The notes under the pieces were generated by a model that saw only the letters and a list, made by a program, of their open reading frames with translations, was not told where the DNA came from and made no database searches. Below, piece after piece: positions 17,381-27,189 of a stretch of DNA of 43,008 nucleotides (within the stretch, counting starts at the first letter, position 1; the number at the start of each line of letters is the position of its first letter). A program made the position numbers and the translations under genes. Location of the stretch: contig JAFVGB010000025.1 of assembly GCA_017475185.1 (NCBI GenBank), positions 1 through 43,008 of the forward strand. The letters are read 5' to 3'. This DNA comes from Clostridia bacterium (GTDB lineage: Bacteria; Bacillota_A; Clostridia; TANB77; CAG-508).

Positions 17381-18586
17381 ATGAGTTATGATGAAAGAGG
17401 TAATTACATACCAGAATTTAATTACAGAAGAGCGATAGATACAGATAGTTCAGAACGAAAATCAAGATATGTTGAAAGTGCCAGAATTCAATCACAATAT
17501 AGAAATCCAAGAAACAGAAATACAAAAAAGAAGAAAAAAAGTACAGCTAATAAATTTACATCTTTTATTGGAAAATTATTAGCAACAATATCTGTGACTA
17601 TATTAGCAATTTTTATAACATTAGTTATGATGATATTTTTAATTTGTCATGGACCATCAGAAAAAGCAACAGAGTTATTTGCTACCACATTTTTAGAAAC
17701 AGGACAAATGAAATTTATAGTTTCTATCTTTTTGTCAAATGATAGAATTCAAGAGATAGTAGCTAAAAACTCAATGTCTGAAATGACAGCAGAAGTAAAT
17801 ACAAATTTAATAACTATCGAAAAAACAGAAGATAATTCAAATTCAGAAGATATTGAATTAGTACAAATTTCAGGAAATACGTTTTTAGCAAAAATGTTAA
17901 TTATAAAAGATCCATCAAGAGTTAAATTAGCTACAACATATCCATGGGGAGAATATGGACAAGAATTAGATAAGCTTGTTAAAAATTCAGGAGCAACAGC
18001 TGGTGTAAATGGTGGACTATATGTTTCTGACAGTAATAAAGGTGGTAAACCACTAGGATTAGTTGTGTGTGATGGTAAAATTCAATATAATAATCCAACA
18101 GGATATGCAGGCCTACATTTAATAGGTTTTGACGAAAGTAATATCTTAAGAATAATAAATCTTGAAGGAATGAATGCATCACAATTAGAAAAACTTGTTA
18201 AAGATGAAAAAATACGTGATGCCGTTGTATTCCAAGAAGAAAGTAGTGACAAAAACAACCACTTTGTAAAACTAGTAATAAATGGTGAACCAAGACAAAT
18301 GAATGGTAGTGGTAGTGGTGCAAATCCAAGAACTGTAATTGGTCAAAGAAAAGACGGAGCAGTGTTATTATTAGTTACAGACGGAAGAGGTGCCTCTGGA
18401 CATTTAGGAGCAACAGCTTCAGATTTAATCGATATAATGATGGAATATGGTGCTGTAAATGCTGCTAACCTTGATGGTGGAAGTTCATCTAGTATGTATT
18501 ATAACGATCAATATGAAATGACTAGTGTAACTTTATATTATTCAAATTCTTCATGGAAATTACCAACAGCTTTTGTTGTAAAGTAA
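17381..18586 (+). CDS. NAGPA-family phosphodiester glycosidase, membrane anchored
   Basis: A 401-residue protein with a basic, cytoplasmic N-terminus (KKKKKSTANK), one membrane segment (about 68-90, rich in Ile, Leu and Met) and a large outer domain. The C-terminal 260 residues match the NAGPA/DUF2233 fold: GATAGVNGGLYV, KPLGLVV, NPRTVIGQRKDGAVLLLVTDGR and NLDGGSSSSMYYN, the last carrying the family signature N-D-G-G-S. Family members hydrolyse phosphodiester-linked sugars or act on exopolysaccharide and cell-wall glycans. It leads a run of four envelope genes on the same strand. A good GGAG ribosome site precedes the ATG. Confidence 0.88.
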   Translation: MSYDERGNYIPEFNYRRAIDTDSSERKSRYVESARIQSQYRNPRNRNTKKKKKSTANKFTSFIGKLLATISVTILAIFITLVMMIFLICHGPSEKATELFATTFLETGQMKFIVSIFLSNDRIQEIVAKNSMSEMTAEVNTNLITIEKTEDNSNSEDIELVQISGNTFLAKMLIIKDPSRVKLATTYPWGEYGQELDKLVKNSGATAGVNGGLYVSDSNKGGKPLGLVVCDGKIQYNNPTGYAGLHLIGFDESNILRIINLEGMNASQLEKLVKDEKIRDAVVFQEESSDKNNHFVKLVINGEPRQMNGSGSGANPRTVIGQRKDGAVLLLVTDGRGASGHLGATASDLIDIMMEYGAVNAANLDGGSSSSMYYNDQYEMTSVTLYYSNSSWKLPTAFVVK

Positions 18587-18656
18587 TAAAATGATTTAAG
18601 TAAACTAGAAAATGTTATAATTGAATAATATCCAATTTATAAAGAGGAGAATTAAA

Positions 18657-19865
18657 ATGGTAAAAAACAGAAAACAAATAACAAAAAAGTCAAAATTTAG
18701 CAGAAATATGAAAAAATATATTATTGTATTAAGTATATTTTCTTTAATGTTTTTAATTTATGTAATGAATACATTATATCAATATGAAGCATCATTTTCA
18801 GATAATTATATGCAAGAATATGTAACAGACATAAGTAAAGCAGCTAAAAAGGGTAAAATAAATAAATATTGTAATGTAGAAAATATTACAGTAAATGATT
18901 TAGAAAAAAGTAAAGATAAAAAAGCTATAAAAACATCACTAGAAAATATGTTAAAAAATTCAAATGTAAGTTACAAATTAGAAAATAGTAATAAATCAAA
19001 ACAAGAACCTGTATATGGAATATATGCAAATGATCAAAAGGTATTTGATGTAACATTAAGTGTAAAAAAACAAAATAAAAGATTAGGAATGTTTTCATAT
19101 CCTACATGGCAAGTAAAAGATATGGTTATAAATGACGGAAGAGGTTTATTCTATTACGATATTTTAGTGCCAAGTAATTATGCGGTTACTGTTAATTCAA
19201 CAAAATTATCTGAATCATATATATCTGATTCAAAAACAGATGAGAACTATGATATATTCACAAAATATACTGATTTACCTAAAATGGTAAATTATAAATT
19301 AGATAATTTTGTATCAGAACCTGAAATAAAAATTTCAGATGAAAAGGGAAATAATGTTGATTATACAGTCAGAAATCATAAAGTTGAAATCAATTCATTA
19401 TATAAAGCTGTAGATACATATGATGAAGCAAAATCAAATTTAGCTGAAGAAATAGATGTATTAGATATTGCAGAAAAATGGAGTTTATTCTTAACAGATG
19501 ATTTAACAGGAGCAAGACATGGTTTCAACAACCTTAGCAATTATCTAGTTAAAGGAACAGGTTTATATGATATGGCATATAGTTGGGCAACAAGTATAGA
19601 TATAACATTTACAAGTAAACATACATTAAAAAATCCTACATTTACAAATACAAAATTAAGCAATTTTGAAATATATGGCAAAAACGCATTTTCATGTACA
19701 GTATATCTTGAAAAAAACATGACCATAGCAAATGGAAATGATAAGGTTGATGTTATGCATGATAAATTATATTTTGTATATTATGATGACACAGATGACG
19801 GAAAAGATAATCCACATTGGAAAATGGTAGATATGAAATCTGTAACAGAGAATAAGGGGAGATAA
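18657..19865 (+). CDS. Membrane-anchored extracytoplasmic protein of unknown function
   Basis: A 402-residue protein. A basic N-terminus (KNRKQITKKSKFSRNMKKY) precedes one membrane segment (about 20-40), so the bulk should face the outside. The extracellular part is rich in Lys, Asn, Asp and Thr, with repeated beta-like stretches but no motif I can assign. The arrangement resembles NTF2-like or SH3-like anchored envelope proteins. Its stop is 2 bp before the start of the glycosyltransferase gene, which implies translational coupling and a shared task in envelope polymer assembly. The ATG at 18657 is chosen for its GAGGAG site; an ATG at 18621 has none. Confidence 0.7.
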   Translation: MVKNRKQITKKSKFSRNMKKYIIVLSIFSLMFLIYVMNTLYQYEASFSDNYMQEYVTDISKAAKKGKINKYCNVENITVNDLEKSKDKKAIKTSLENMLKNSNVSYKLENSNKSKQEPVYGIYANDQKVFDVTLSVKKQNKRLGMFSYPTWQVKDMVINDGRGLFYYDILVPSNYAVTVNSTKLSESYISDSKTDENYDIFTKYTDLPKMVNYKLDNFVSEPEIKISDEKGNNVDYTVRNHKVEINSLYKAVDTYDEAKSNLAEEIDVLDIAEKWSLFLTDDLTGARHGFNNLSNYLVKGTGLYDMAYSWATSIDITFTSKHTLKNPTFTNTKLSNFEIYGKNAFSCTVYLEKNMTIANGNDKVDVMHDKLYFVYYDDTDDGKDNPHWKMVDMKSVTENKGR

Positions 19866-19867
19866 AT

Positions 19868-20923
19868 ATGATAGATGATGTATGCCTAATTATACCAGCA
19901 TATAATCCAGACGAAGAATTATTTTTAAATTTTTTAGATAAATCCATCATAAATTTCAAAAATATCATAGTAATTAATGACGGCAGTGAAAAACAATATG
20001 ATAGTGTATTTGAAAATATTCGAATACACTATCCAAATATAAAAATACTAAAACATAGTGTTAATCTAGGTAAAGGAAGAGCATTAAAAACAGCATTCAA
20101 TGATTATTTAAATGAATATCCTAATTGTATAGGAATTGTTCAAGCAGATTGTGATGGACAGCATGACATTGAAGATGTTATCAACTGTGCAAAAACTTTA
20201 CGAGAAAATCAAAACTGTCTGATTTTAGGATCAAGAAATTTTGATGACAAAGATGTTCCTAAAAAAAGTAAATATGGAAATAAATTAACAAGATTAATCT
20301 TTAAATTGTTTATTGGTATTACAATAAAAGACACGCAAACAGGATTAAGAGCAATTGGAAACGAATTACTAAAACAATTTATTTCAACATTTGGTGAGAG
20401 ATATGAATATGAAACAAATATCCTTATAGATTGCAAAACAAACAACATAGAAATTAAAGAAATACCAATAAAAACAATATATATAGATAAAAATCAAACA
20501 AGTAAATTCAATCCAATTAAAGATTCTTTAATGATATATAAACTATTTGCAAAATACATATTTTCATCATTAAGCGCATTTGTTATAGACATAATATTAT
20601 TTAGCGTTTTTATATCAATGTTTACAAATTTTGATATGGAAAATAAAATAAGAATATTGTGTGCAACTGTAATTGCAAGAATTATATCATCATTATATAA
20701 CTTTAAAATAAATGCAAAAATAGTTTTCAAAAATATGACAAAAAGCTCATATATAAAATATGCAATTTTAGTGATAATTCAAATGTTTGTATCAGCTTAT
20801 GGAGTAGCATATTTAAGCAAAAAAATAGGAATAGATCTTACAGGAATAAAAATAATAGTAGACATGATAATTTTTATGGTAAATTTTATTGTACAAAGAG
20901 AATTTGTTTTTAAAAAGAAATGA
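19868..20923 (+). CDS. Glycosyltransferase family 2 fused to GtrA-like membrane domain
   Basis: A 351-residue fusion. Residues 1-225 are a GT-A glycosyltransferase of the dolichol-phosphate-mannose synthase type: LIIPAYNPDEE, INDGS, NLGKGRALKTAF, then the metal-binding QADCDGQHD and TQTGLRAIG. Residues about 230-351 contain four membrane segments in the GtrA pattern (FSSLSAFVIDIILF, then ending FIVQREFVFKKK). By analogy the N-terminal part loads a sugar onto undecaprenyl phosphate and the GtrA part helps it cross the membrane, feeding glycosylation of wall polymers. The two functions are usually separate genes, although fusions are known. The gene is coupled to the anchored protein upstream. 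Confidence 0.9.
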   Translation: MIDDVCLIIPAYNPDEELFLNFLDKSIINFKNIIVINDGSEKQYDSVFENIRIHYPNIKILKHSVNLGKGRALKTAFNDYLNEYPNCIGIVQADCDGQHDIEDVINCAKTLRENQNCLILGSRNFDDKDVPKKSKYGNKLTRLIFKLFIGITIKDTQTGLRAIGNELLKQFISTFGERYEYETNILIDCKTNNIEIKEIPIKTIYIDKNQTSKFNPIKDSLMIYKLFAKYIFSSLSAFVIDIILFSVFISMFTNFDMENKIRILCATVIARIISSLYNFKINAKIVFKNMTKSSYIKYAILVIIQMFVSAYGVAYLSKKIGIDLTGIKIIVDMIIFMVNFIVQREFVFKKK

Positions 20924-20950
20924 AACATTTTGGGACGGTCTTCATTTTTT
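20923..20950. repeat. Single-arm copy of the dispersed GGGACGGTC repeat
   Basis: GAAACATTTTGGGACGGTCT begins at the stop of the glycosyltransferase gene. It is the same core as at 13097 and 31407. Confidence 0.6.
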
Positions 20951-20977
20951 TAAATAAAATACAAAGGAGAGAATTAA

Positions 20978-21595
20978 ATGAAAAAATATTTAAATTTTAT
21001 ATTAGCAGCAATTATGATAGCAGTTTTAGTATTAATAATGATATTCATAAAAAATGGAAATATAGTTGGCTTTGACAATGGAGTATATAATTTAGTTACA
21101 TCAAATACTAATGATTTTTTAGATAATATGTATAAAGTATTTACGTTTTTAGCAAGTACAGCTTTTGTTGTTGGAACATGTATTTTTATATTGGTTTTTA
21201 TGAAAAACAAAAAAATAGCAGGAATTATTTTTGGAAGTGTTGCAATTTCAACTATTGTAAATAATGTTATTAAATGGATTTTCAGAAGACCAAGACCAGA
21301 AGTAAGAAAATTAGTTGTTGAAAAAACTTTTAGCTTTCCTAGTGGACACACAATGGCAGCAGTTACTTTATATGGGATTTTAATTTTCTTTGTTATGAAA
21401 TCTAAATTAAACAAAAACGCTAAGATTGCAATATCAATTGTTTTAGGATTACTTCCAATTTGTGTCGCAGTTAGTAGAATTTATCTTGGTGCACATTTTG
21501 CAAGTGATGTTATAGGAGCTGCAATCACATCTACTGCATTATTATTAATTGAAACTTATTTTATTAAGAAACATTATGATAAGATTGCAAAATAA
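20978..21595 (+). CDS. PAP2-family phosphatase
   Basis: A 205-residue membrane phosphatase of the PAP2 (type 2 phosphatidate phosphatase) family, with five or six hydrophobic segments. All three active-site motifs are intact: K99-x6-R106-P107, P121-S-G-H124, and S166-R-x5-H173-x3-D177. Such enzymes remove phosphate from lipid pyrophosphates; in Gram-positive bacteria they often recycle undecaprenyl pyrophosphate (BcrC/YbjG type), which would fit the preceding glycosyltransferase that needs undecaprenyl phosphate. GGAGAG precedes the ATG, and a terminator closes the cluster. Specific substrate is inferred from context only. Confidence 0.88.
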   Translation: MKKYLNFILAAIMIAVLVLIMIFIKNGNIVGFDNGVYNLVTSNTNDFLDNMYKVFTFLASTAFVVGTCIFILVFMKNKKIAGIIFGSVAISTIVNNVIKWIFRRPRPEVRKLVVEKTFSFPSGHTMAAVTLYGILIFFVMKSKLNKNAKIAISIVLGLLPICVAVSRIYLGAHFASDVIGAAITSTALLLIETYFIKKHYDKIAK

Positions 21596-21612
21596 TTATG
21601 AATTTATAATAG

Positions 21613-21660
21613 AAAAAGAATTGAACAAAATAAAAATGTTTTGTTTGATTCTTTTTTTAT
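21613..21660 (+). terminator. Terminator after the PAP2 gene
   Basis: An 18-bp stem with one mismatch (21613-21630 with 21639-21656) ending in T7. Confidence 0.85.
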
Positions 21661-21782
21661 TGGTCATAAGTTGTTTTAATAAAAAAATCTCGATTTTATG
21701 TATAACAAATCATTGAAAATCTATCATAATTCATATAAAATAATATACAGAGTTTAAAGACAAAAAGGAAGTCGGATGAGAA

Positions 21783-24700
21783 ATGAGCAATGTTATTGAA
21801 AAGCTAATAGAAGAGGTTTTTGCAGATTTTCAAAATGGTGGAAGTCTCAGAAAAGCAGTAATTAAAAAGGTTAATTTATATAAAAAAACTAACAGATTTG
21901 AAATTTTACTTCAATCAGACAAACCAATTGACATAAAAGATGTTCATAATTTTGAAGTGTTTTTAATTGAAAGATTTAAGTTCGAAGTAGTAATTGTAAA
22001 AATAGATTATACAGAGGAAATTCAGGTTGATATAGTTTCAAAATGGCAGGACATCATAAACTATATGTCTTATAAATATCCATCTGTTAAAGCAATCCTA
22101 AGAAATTCAGAAGTTGAGTTAGAAGATAATAGTAGTATAAATGTTAAATTGCAATTAAAAGGTGCAGAGATATTATATGCTAGAGGAATTGATAATACCT
22201 TTTCTGAGGTGATTTTTAACATATATGGAAAAAGATATAAAATAAAGTATTTTGATAATGAATCTAAAGAAAGAGTTGAGGAATATAAGGAAAATGCAAG
22301 ACGTCTTGAAGAAGAAGCTATAAGAAGAGCAAATGCAGAGGCTGTGGAACATCGTAAAGAAGCAATGGCAGAAGAAAGAAAAAGAGTAGAAGCACGTGAG
22401 CAGGAATTGTTAGCTAGAAGAAATAGCAATCAAGAATCAAATGTAAACGGAGTGGGAAAAGTGCCAAATTCCGAGGTACAAAGTAAATCAATACCAGAGC
22501 CTCCACCAGTGCCAGAACCACCACCAGAAGAGGATGGACCATCACCATTAATTTACGGAAGAAATGCAAACATAAAAGATCCATTACTTAAAATAGTTGA
22601 TTTGTCAGTAGATACAGGAAAAGTATGTATTGATGGTGAAATTGTAAATATGGGAGAAACGAGAGAATTAAAAACAGGAAAAGTTTTAATTCCATTTGAT
22701 GTATATGATGGAAGCAGCACAATTACATGTAAAATATTTGCTAAACCAGAGGACAGCAAGCAAGTAATTAAAAGATTAAAAGATGCTGCAGGAGTAAAGG
22801 TATCAGCAAATGTTCAATTTGATCCATTTGCAAAAGAGTTAGGAGCAATTGCAAATGTTGTAGTGGAAACTGCAGGAATGAAGAAAGTATCGAGAAAAGA
22901 TGAAAGTCCTGTAAAAAGAGTAGAGTTGCACATGCATACTCAGATGAGTCAAATGGATGCAATGACATCGGCAAAAGATTTGATAAAAAGAGCAATGAAA
23001 TGGGGAATGAAATCAATTGCAATAACTGATCATGGTGTTGTTCAAGCATTCCCTGAAGCACATAAATTATTAGGATTTAACAATCAAGACATGAAAGTAA
23101 TCTATGGTGTGGAGGCATATTTATGTCCAGATAAAACTCCAATAGTAGCTCGCTCAAAAGGACAAGATATAGATACAACATACTGTGTGTTAGACCTAGA
23201 GACAACAGGATTATCATTTAGAACTGATAAAATAACTGAAGTTGGAATTATGAAAGTTAAGAATGGAGAAGTAATTGATTCATTTAGTTGCTTTGTAAAT
23301 CCAGAAAAGCCAATACCACCAGAGGTTGTGGAAGTGACACATATAACTGATGAAATGGTAAAAGATGCAGAAACAATTGACCAAGTATTTCCAAAAATCT
23401 TGGAATTTGTTGGAGATTCAGTACTAGTTGCGCATAATGCAGATTTCGATATTCCATTTTTAAAATACCATGGAAATTTACTAGGGTATGAATTAAATAA
23501 TACATATATGGATACTTTGAGAATGGCAAAGGTACTATTTCCTGAATTCACTAAATACAAATTAGGATTTATTGCAGATAAGCTAGGTATCAAGGTTGAA
23601 GTAGCACATAGGGCTTTAGATGATGTTGATACAACAGTTAAAGTTTTAAATGTAATGATGGGAATGTTGAAAGAAAAAGGAGCTAAAACTATTGATGACA
23701 TTGATATTGTAACAGATAAAGATGAATCAAAAGAAATGTATAAAAAGCTTCCTGTTTATCACGCTATTATTTTAGCAACAAATTACGTAGGATTAAAGAA
23801 TTTATATAAGCTTGTATCAATCTCACATTTAGATTATTTTTACAGAAAACCTCGTATTTTAAAATCACTTTATAAAAAATACTCAGAAGGTTTAATTATG
23901 GGAAGTGCCTGTGAAGCAGGAGAATTATATAGGGCAATTGTAGCAGGAAAAACTGATGAAGAAATTGAAAGAATTGCTTCAGATTATGATTATTTGGAGA
24001 TTCAGCCAAATGGAAATAATATGTTTATGGTTAGAAATGGTACAGTTCCAGATGTTAGAGCGTTAGAAGATATAAATAGAAAAATTGTTGAATTAGGAGA
24101 AAAACTAGGTAAATTAGTTGTTGCAACATGTGATGTTCACTTTATGGATCCTCAAGATGAAGTATATAGACGTATTTTAATGGCTGGCCAAGGTTTTGAA
24201 GATGCAGATCAGCAAGCACCATTATATTTAAGAACAACTGAGGAAATGCTTAAAGAATTCCAATATTTAGGAGAGAAAAAAGCATATGAAGTTGTTGTAG
24301 AAAATACAAATAAAATTGCTGATATGTGTGAAAGAATAAGCCCAATATCACCAGAAAAATGTCCACCTTATATAGACAATTGTGAGCAAACAATTAAAGA
24401 TATAGCTTACAGCAAAGCACATGAATTATATGGAGACCCATTACCAGATATAGTTCAAGAAAGATTGGATAAAGAGCTAGATTCAATCATTAAAAACGGA
24501 TTCTCCGTAATGTACATTATAGCTCAAAAACTAGTGTGGAAGTCAAATGAAGATGGATACTTGGTAGGTTCCAGAGGTTCAGTTGGTTCATCATTTGTTG
24601 CAAATATGACAGGTATTACAGAGGTTAACTCACTTCCACCACATTATAGATGTCCAAATTGTAAGCATTCTGATTTTACAGATTATGGGTATAAAAATGG

Positions 24701-26256
24701 ATTTGATTTGCCAGATAAAAATTGTCCAGTTTGTGGTGCAAAATATGATAAGGATGGAATGGATATTCCGTTCGAAACTTTCCTTGGATTCAATGGAGAT
24801 AAAGAGCCTGATATCGACTTAAACTTTTCTGGTGAATATCAAGCGAAGGCACATAAATATACAGAAGTAATTTTCGGAAAAGGAACTACATTCAAAGCTG
24901 GAACAGTTGGTACAGTAGCTGATAAAACAGCATACGGATATGTTCAAAAATATTTTGAAGAAAGAGGAGTACCAGTAAGTAGAGCTGAGATTTCAAGATT
25001 ATCTCAAGGCTGTACAGGAATAAAAAGAACAACAGGACAACACCCAGGCCGGAATTATAGTTGTTCCAAAAGGAAGAGAAATTTACGAATTCACACCAAT
25101 TCAACATCCCGCAGATGATCCAAATTCAGACATTATAACAACACACTTTGATTACCACTCAATAGACCAAAACCTATTGAAACTGGATATTCTAGGGCAC
25201 GATGATCCGACAATTATAAGAATGCTTCAAGATATTACAGGAGTTGATCCGCAAAAAATTCCATTAGATGATCAAGAAACAATGTCAATTTTCTCTTCAA
25301 CTAAGGCATTAGGGCTTACACCAGAACAAATAAAATCACCTGTTGGAAGCTTTGGTGTTCCTGAATTTGGAACGAAATTCGTAAGAGGAATGCTTGTTGA
25401 TACAAAACCAACAACATTTGACGAATTGATTCGTATTTCTGGATTATCACATGGTACAGACGTGTGGTTAAACAATGCTCAAAGCTTAATTCAAGAAGGA
25501 ACCGTTACATTAAATGAGGCAATCTGTTGTAGGGATGATATTATGATTTACTTAATTAAAAAAGGATTACCACCAAACCCTGCATTTAAAATAATGGAAA
25601 CAGTTCGTAAAGGAAAAGCATTAAAAGACCCTGCAAAATGGGCTGAGTATAAAGAGTTAATGAAAGAACATGATGTACCAGATTGGTATATAAAATCTTG
25701 TGAAAAAATTAAATACATGTTCCCAAAAGCCCATGCGGCTGCTTATGTAACAATGGCTTTTAGAATTGCATGGTTTAAGGTTCATATTCCAAAAGCATAT
25801 TATTCAGCATATTTTTCAATAAGAGCTAAGCAATTCGATAGTGAAATTATGTGCCATGGAAAAGAACGTGTTAAAAACAAAATGAAAGAAATTGAACTTG
25901 CTGGAAACGGTGCTTCAAATAAAGATCAAGAAATGTATCCAGTTTTAGAGCTTGTTTTAGAAATGTATGAAAGAGGAATAGATTTTTTACCAATAGATTT
26001 ATACAAATCACACAACTCAAAATTTCTAATGGAAGAAGATGGAATACGCCCGCCATTAGACAGTATTCCAGGTCTTGGACCAATTGATGCAGAAAGTATT
26101 TATAAAGCAAGACAAGAAGGTAAATTCTCATCTATAGAAGATTTGAAAATACGTTCTAAGGTTGGTAAGGTTGCTATTGAAACTTTGAAAGGTGTTGGAT
26201 TACTTGATGGAATGACTGAAAGTAATCAAATGAGTTTATTTACTACATGGGGATAG
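21783..26256 (+). CDS. polC: DNA polymerase III PolC, split by a +1 frameshift at CGGA
   Basis: The replicative DNA polymerase of low-GC Gram-positives. Read with one skipped base it is 1490 residues and complete. The N-terminal region has a charged coiled segment and a proline-rich linker (about 225-245). An OB-fold lies at about 265-365. The PHP domain starts [11 protein letters not shown] (about 380). The 3'-5' proofreading exonuclease begins CVLDLETTG (about 468-476). The polymerase core has GSRGSVGSS, a four-cysteine zinc site (CPNC...CPVC) and [10 protein letters not shown] (catalytic aspartates about 1010 and 1012), and helix-hairpin-helix repeats close the protein. At codon 1090 frame 0 reads CAC CCA GGC CGG; skipping the C gives [11 protein letters not shown], the conserved PolC sequence. 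Unshifted translation stops at 1111, losing a quarter of the enzyme. polC is essential, so a true null is implausible unless another copy exists. Confidence 0.93.
25050..25053 (+). other. Candidate recoding site, CGGA read as glycine (polC)
   Basis: Frame-0 codons are CAC CCA GGC CGG AAT. Dropping C25050 gives CAC CCA GGC GGA ATT (H-P-G-G-I), the expected conserved sequence. The in-frame triplet is CGG, as in the other two sites. Confidence 0.65.
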
Positions 26257-26260
26257 TTGT

Positions 26261-26289
26261 TTGACACAATTTACATAAAATGGTACAAT
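26261..26289 (+). promoter_or_regulatory. Promoter of the 116-residue gene
   Basis: TTGACA (26261-26266), 17-bp spacer, TACAAT (26284-26289). Transcription would start near 26296, leaving a leader of only about 20 bases. That leader folds ATGTTG against CAACAT, which includes the presumed start codon. Confidence 0.8.
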
Positions 26290-26314
26290 TATTTTATGTT
26301 GTAAGTATTGCAAC

Positions 26315-26665
26315 ATGTTCAGAAGAATAAACTTAAGACACCACAATTATGTAGCTCTGTGCATGAAAACCAATAAAAGTAGGAATCTTAAAGACCCTGT
26401 GGCAGGTTCACCGTTATGTTTTTGTTATTATAGAGATTTATGTGCTCCAACAAAAAAATATGCTTTCTATGCACTTGTTAAAGAATATGGAGGCATAAGA
26501 ATGTCGAGAGCTGCATGGAAAAAAGCAAAGAAAAACTTTACAAGAATTTCCAAAGGTGAGTACAAGAGAATCCCAAAGTCACAGATTGACCGAATTTACA
26601 AATTAAAGGACAAAATATTTATCTGTTTCAAAAATGGTGAAGGTGTAATGATCAACAATCACTAA
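26315..26665 (+). CDS. Hypothetical small basic protein
   Basis: A 116-residue basic protein with no family I recognise. It has a cysteine cluster in the first half (ALCMK at about 15 and LCFCYYRDLC at about 34-43) and a basic middle (SRAAWKKAKKNFTRISKGEYKR), suggesting a nucleic-acid or metal-binding protein, although this is only composition. No clear Shine-Dalgarno precedes the ATG at 26315, and the start codon lies in a small hairpin (26296-26317); an ATG at 26363 is an alternative start. A strong promoter and a G/C-containing terminator frame the gene, supporting it as real. Confidence 0.6.
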   Translation: MFRRINLRHHNYVALCMKTNKSRNLKDPVAGSPLCFCYYRDLCAPTKKYAFYALVKEYGGIRMSRAAWKKAKKNFTRISKGEYKRIPKSQIDRIYKLKDKIFICFKNGEGVMINNH

Positions 26666-26670
26666 AAACT

Positions 26671-26710
26671 CCAAAAACCGCAGTGGCTTATGTCGCTGTG
26701 GTTTTCTATT
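26671..26710 (+). terminator. Intrinsic terminator
   Basis: AAAACCGCAGTGGC pairs with GTCGCTGTGGTTTT using three G-U pairs; TTTTC follows. Confidence 0.85.
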
Positions 26711-26798
26711 ATTAAAAACATAAACATTTTATATTTACATAAAGTTAATAATGAAGTATAATAAGATAAATGATATTGATATAAGAAAGGAAATGAAA

Positions 26799-27089
26799 AT
26801 GAATATAATAGAAACAATAGGATTAAGTAAAATAATAATTTATTTATTAGCAATAAACATAATAGCATTTATTGCAATGGGATTAGATAAATGGAAAGCA
26901 AAAAGAGGTGCATGGAGAATTCCAGAACAAACATTATTATCTCTAGTATTATTAGGTGGTGGAATAGGTGGAATTGCAGGTATGTATACATTTAGACATA
27001 AAACACAAAAACCACGCTTTTTTATCGGATTTCCAATGATTCTTATTGCAGAAATTGCAATTGCGATATATCTTATAATTAAATATTAA
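26799..27089 (+). CDS. DUF1294 membrane protein
   Basis: A 96-residue protein of the DUF1294 family, small integral membrane proteins found in many bacteria with no established function. Visible features are an N-terminal hydrophobic segment (IIIYLLAINIIAFIAMG), the conserved DKWKAKRGAWRIPE motif (about 30-43), a glycine-rich second segment (LLGGGIGGIAGMYTFRHKTQKP) and a C-terminal third segment. The ATG at 26799 is chosen over 26793 and 26751 because of its spacing from AAAGGA (26786-26791). It is not obviously tied to guaB, which has its own promoter. Confidence 0.85.
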   Translation: MNIIETIGLSKIIIYLLAINIIAFIAMGLDKWKAKRGAWRIPEQTLLSLVLLGGGIGGIAGMYTFRHKTQKPRFFIGFPMILIAEIAIAIYLIIKY

Positions 27090-27127
27090 ATATTTTGCCA
27101 TTTTATGTTCTAATTTGCAAAAAAATC

Positions 27128-27157
27128 TTGTCAACGTATATTATTTTATGTTATAAT
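27128..27157 (+). promoter_or_regulatory. guaB promoter
   Basis: TTGTCA (27128-27133), 18-bp spacer, TATAAT (27152-27157). Confidence 0.75.
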
Positions 27158-27189
27158 AAAAAAATCAAAATTAAAAGGAGGAAACATAA

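Noticed and set aside
1988..25053. Simple P-site slippage as the cause of the three frameshifts
   Set aside because: The preceding codons are GAA, CCA and GGC; moving those tRNAs by +1 would place them on AAC, CAC and GCC, with poor pairing in every case. There is no shared slippery sequence or stop codon, so an A-site effect on CGG explains the sites better.
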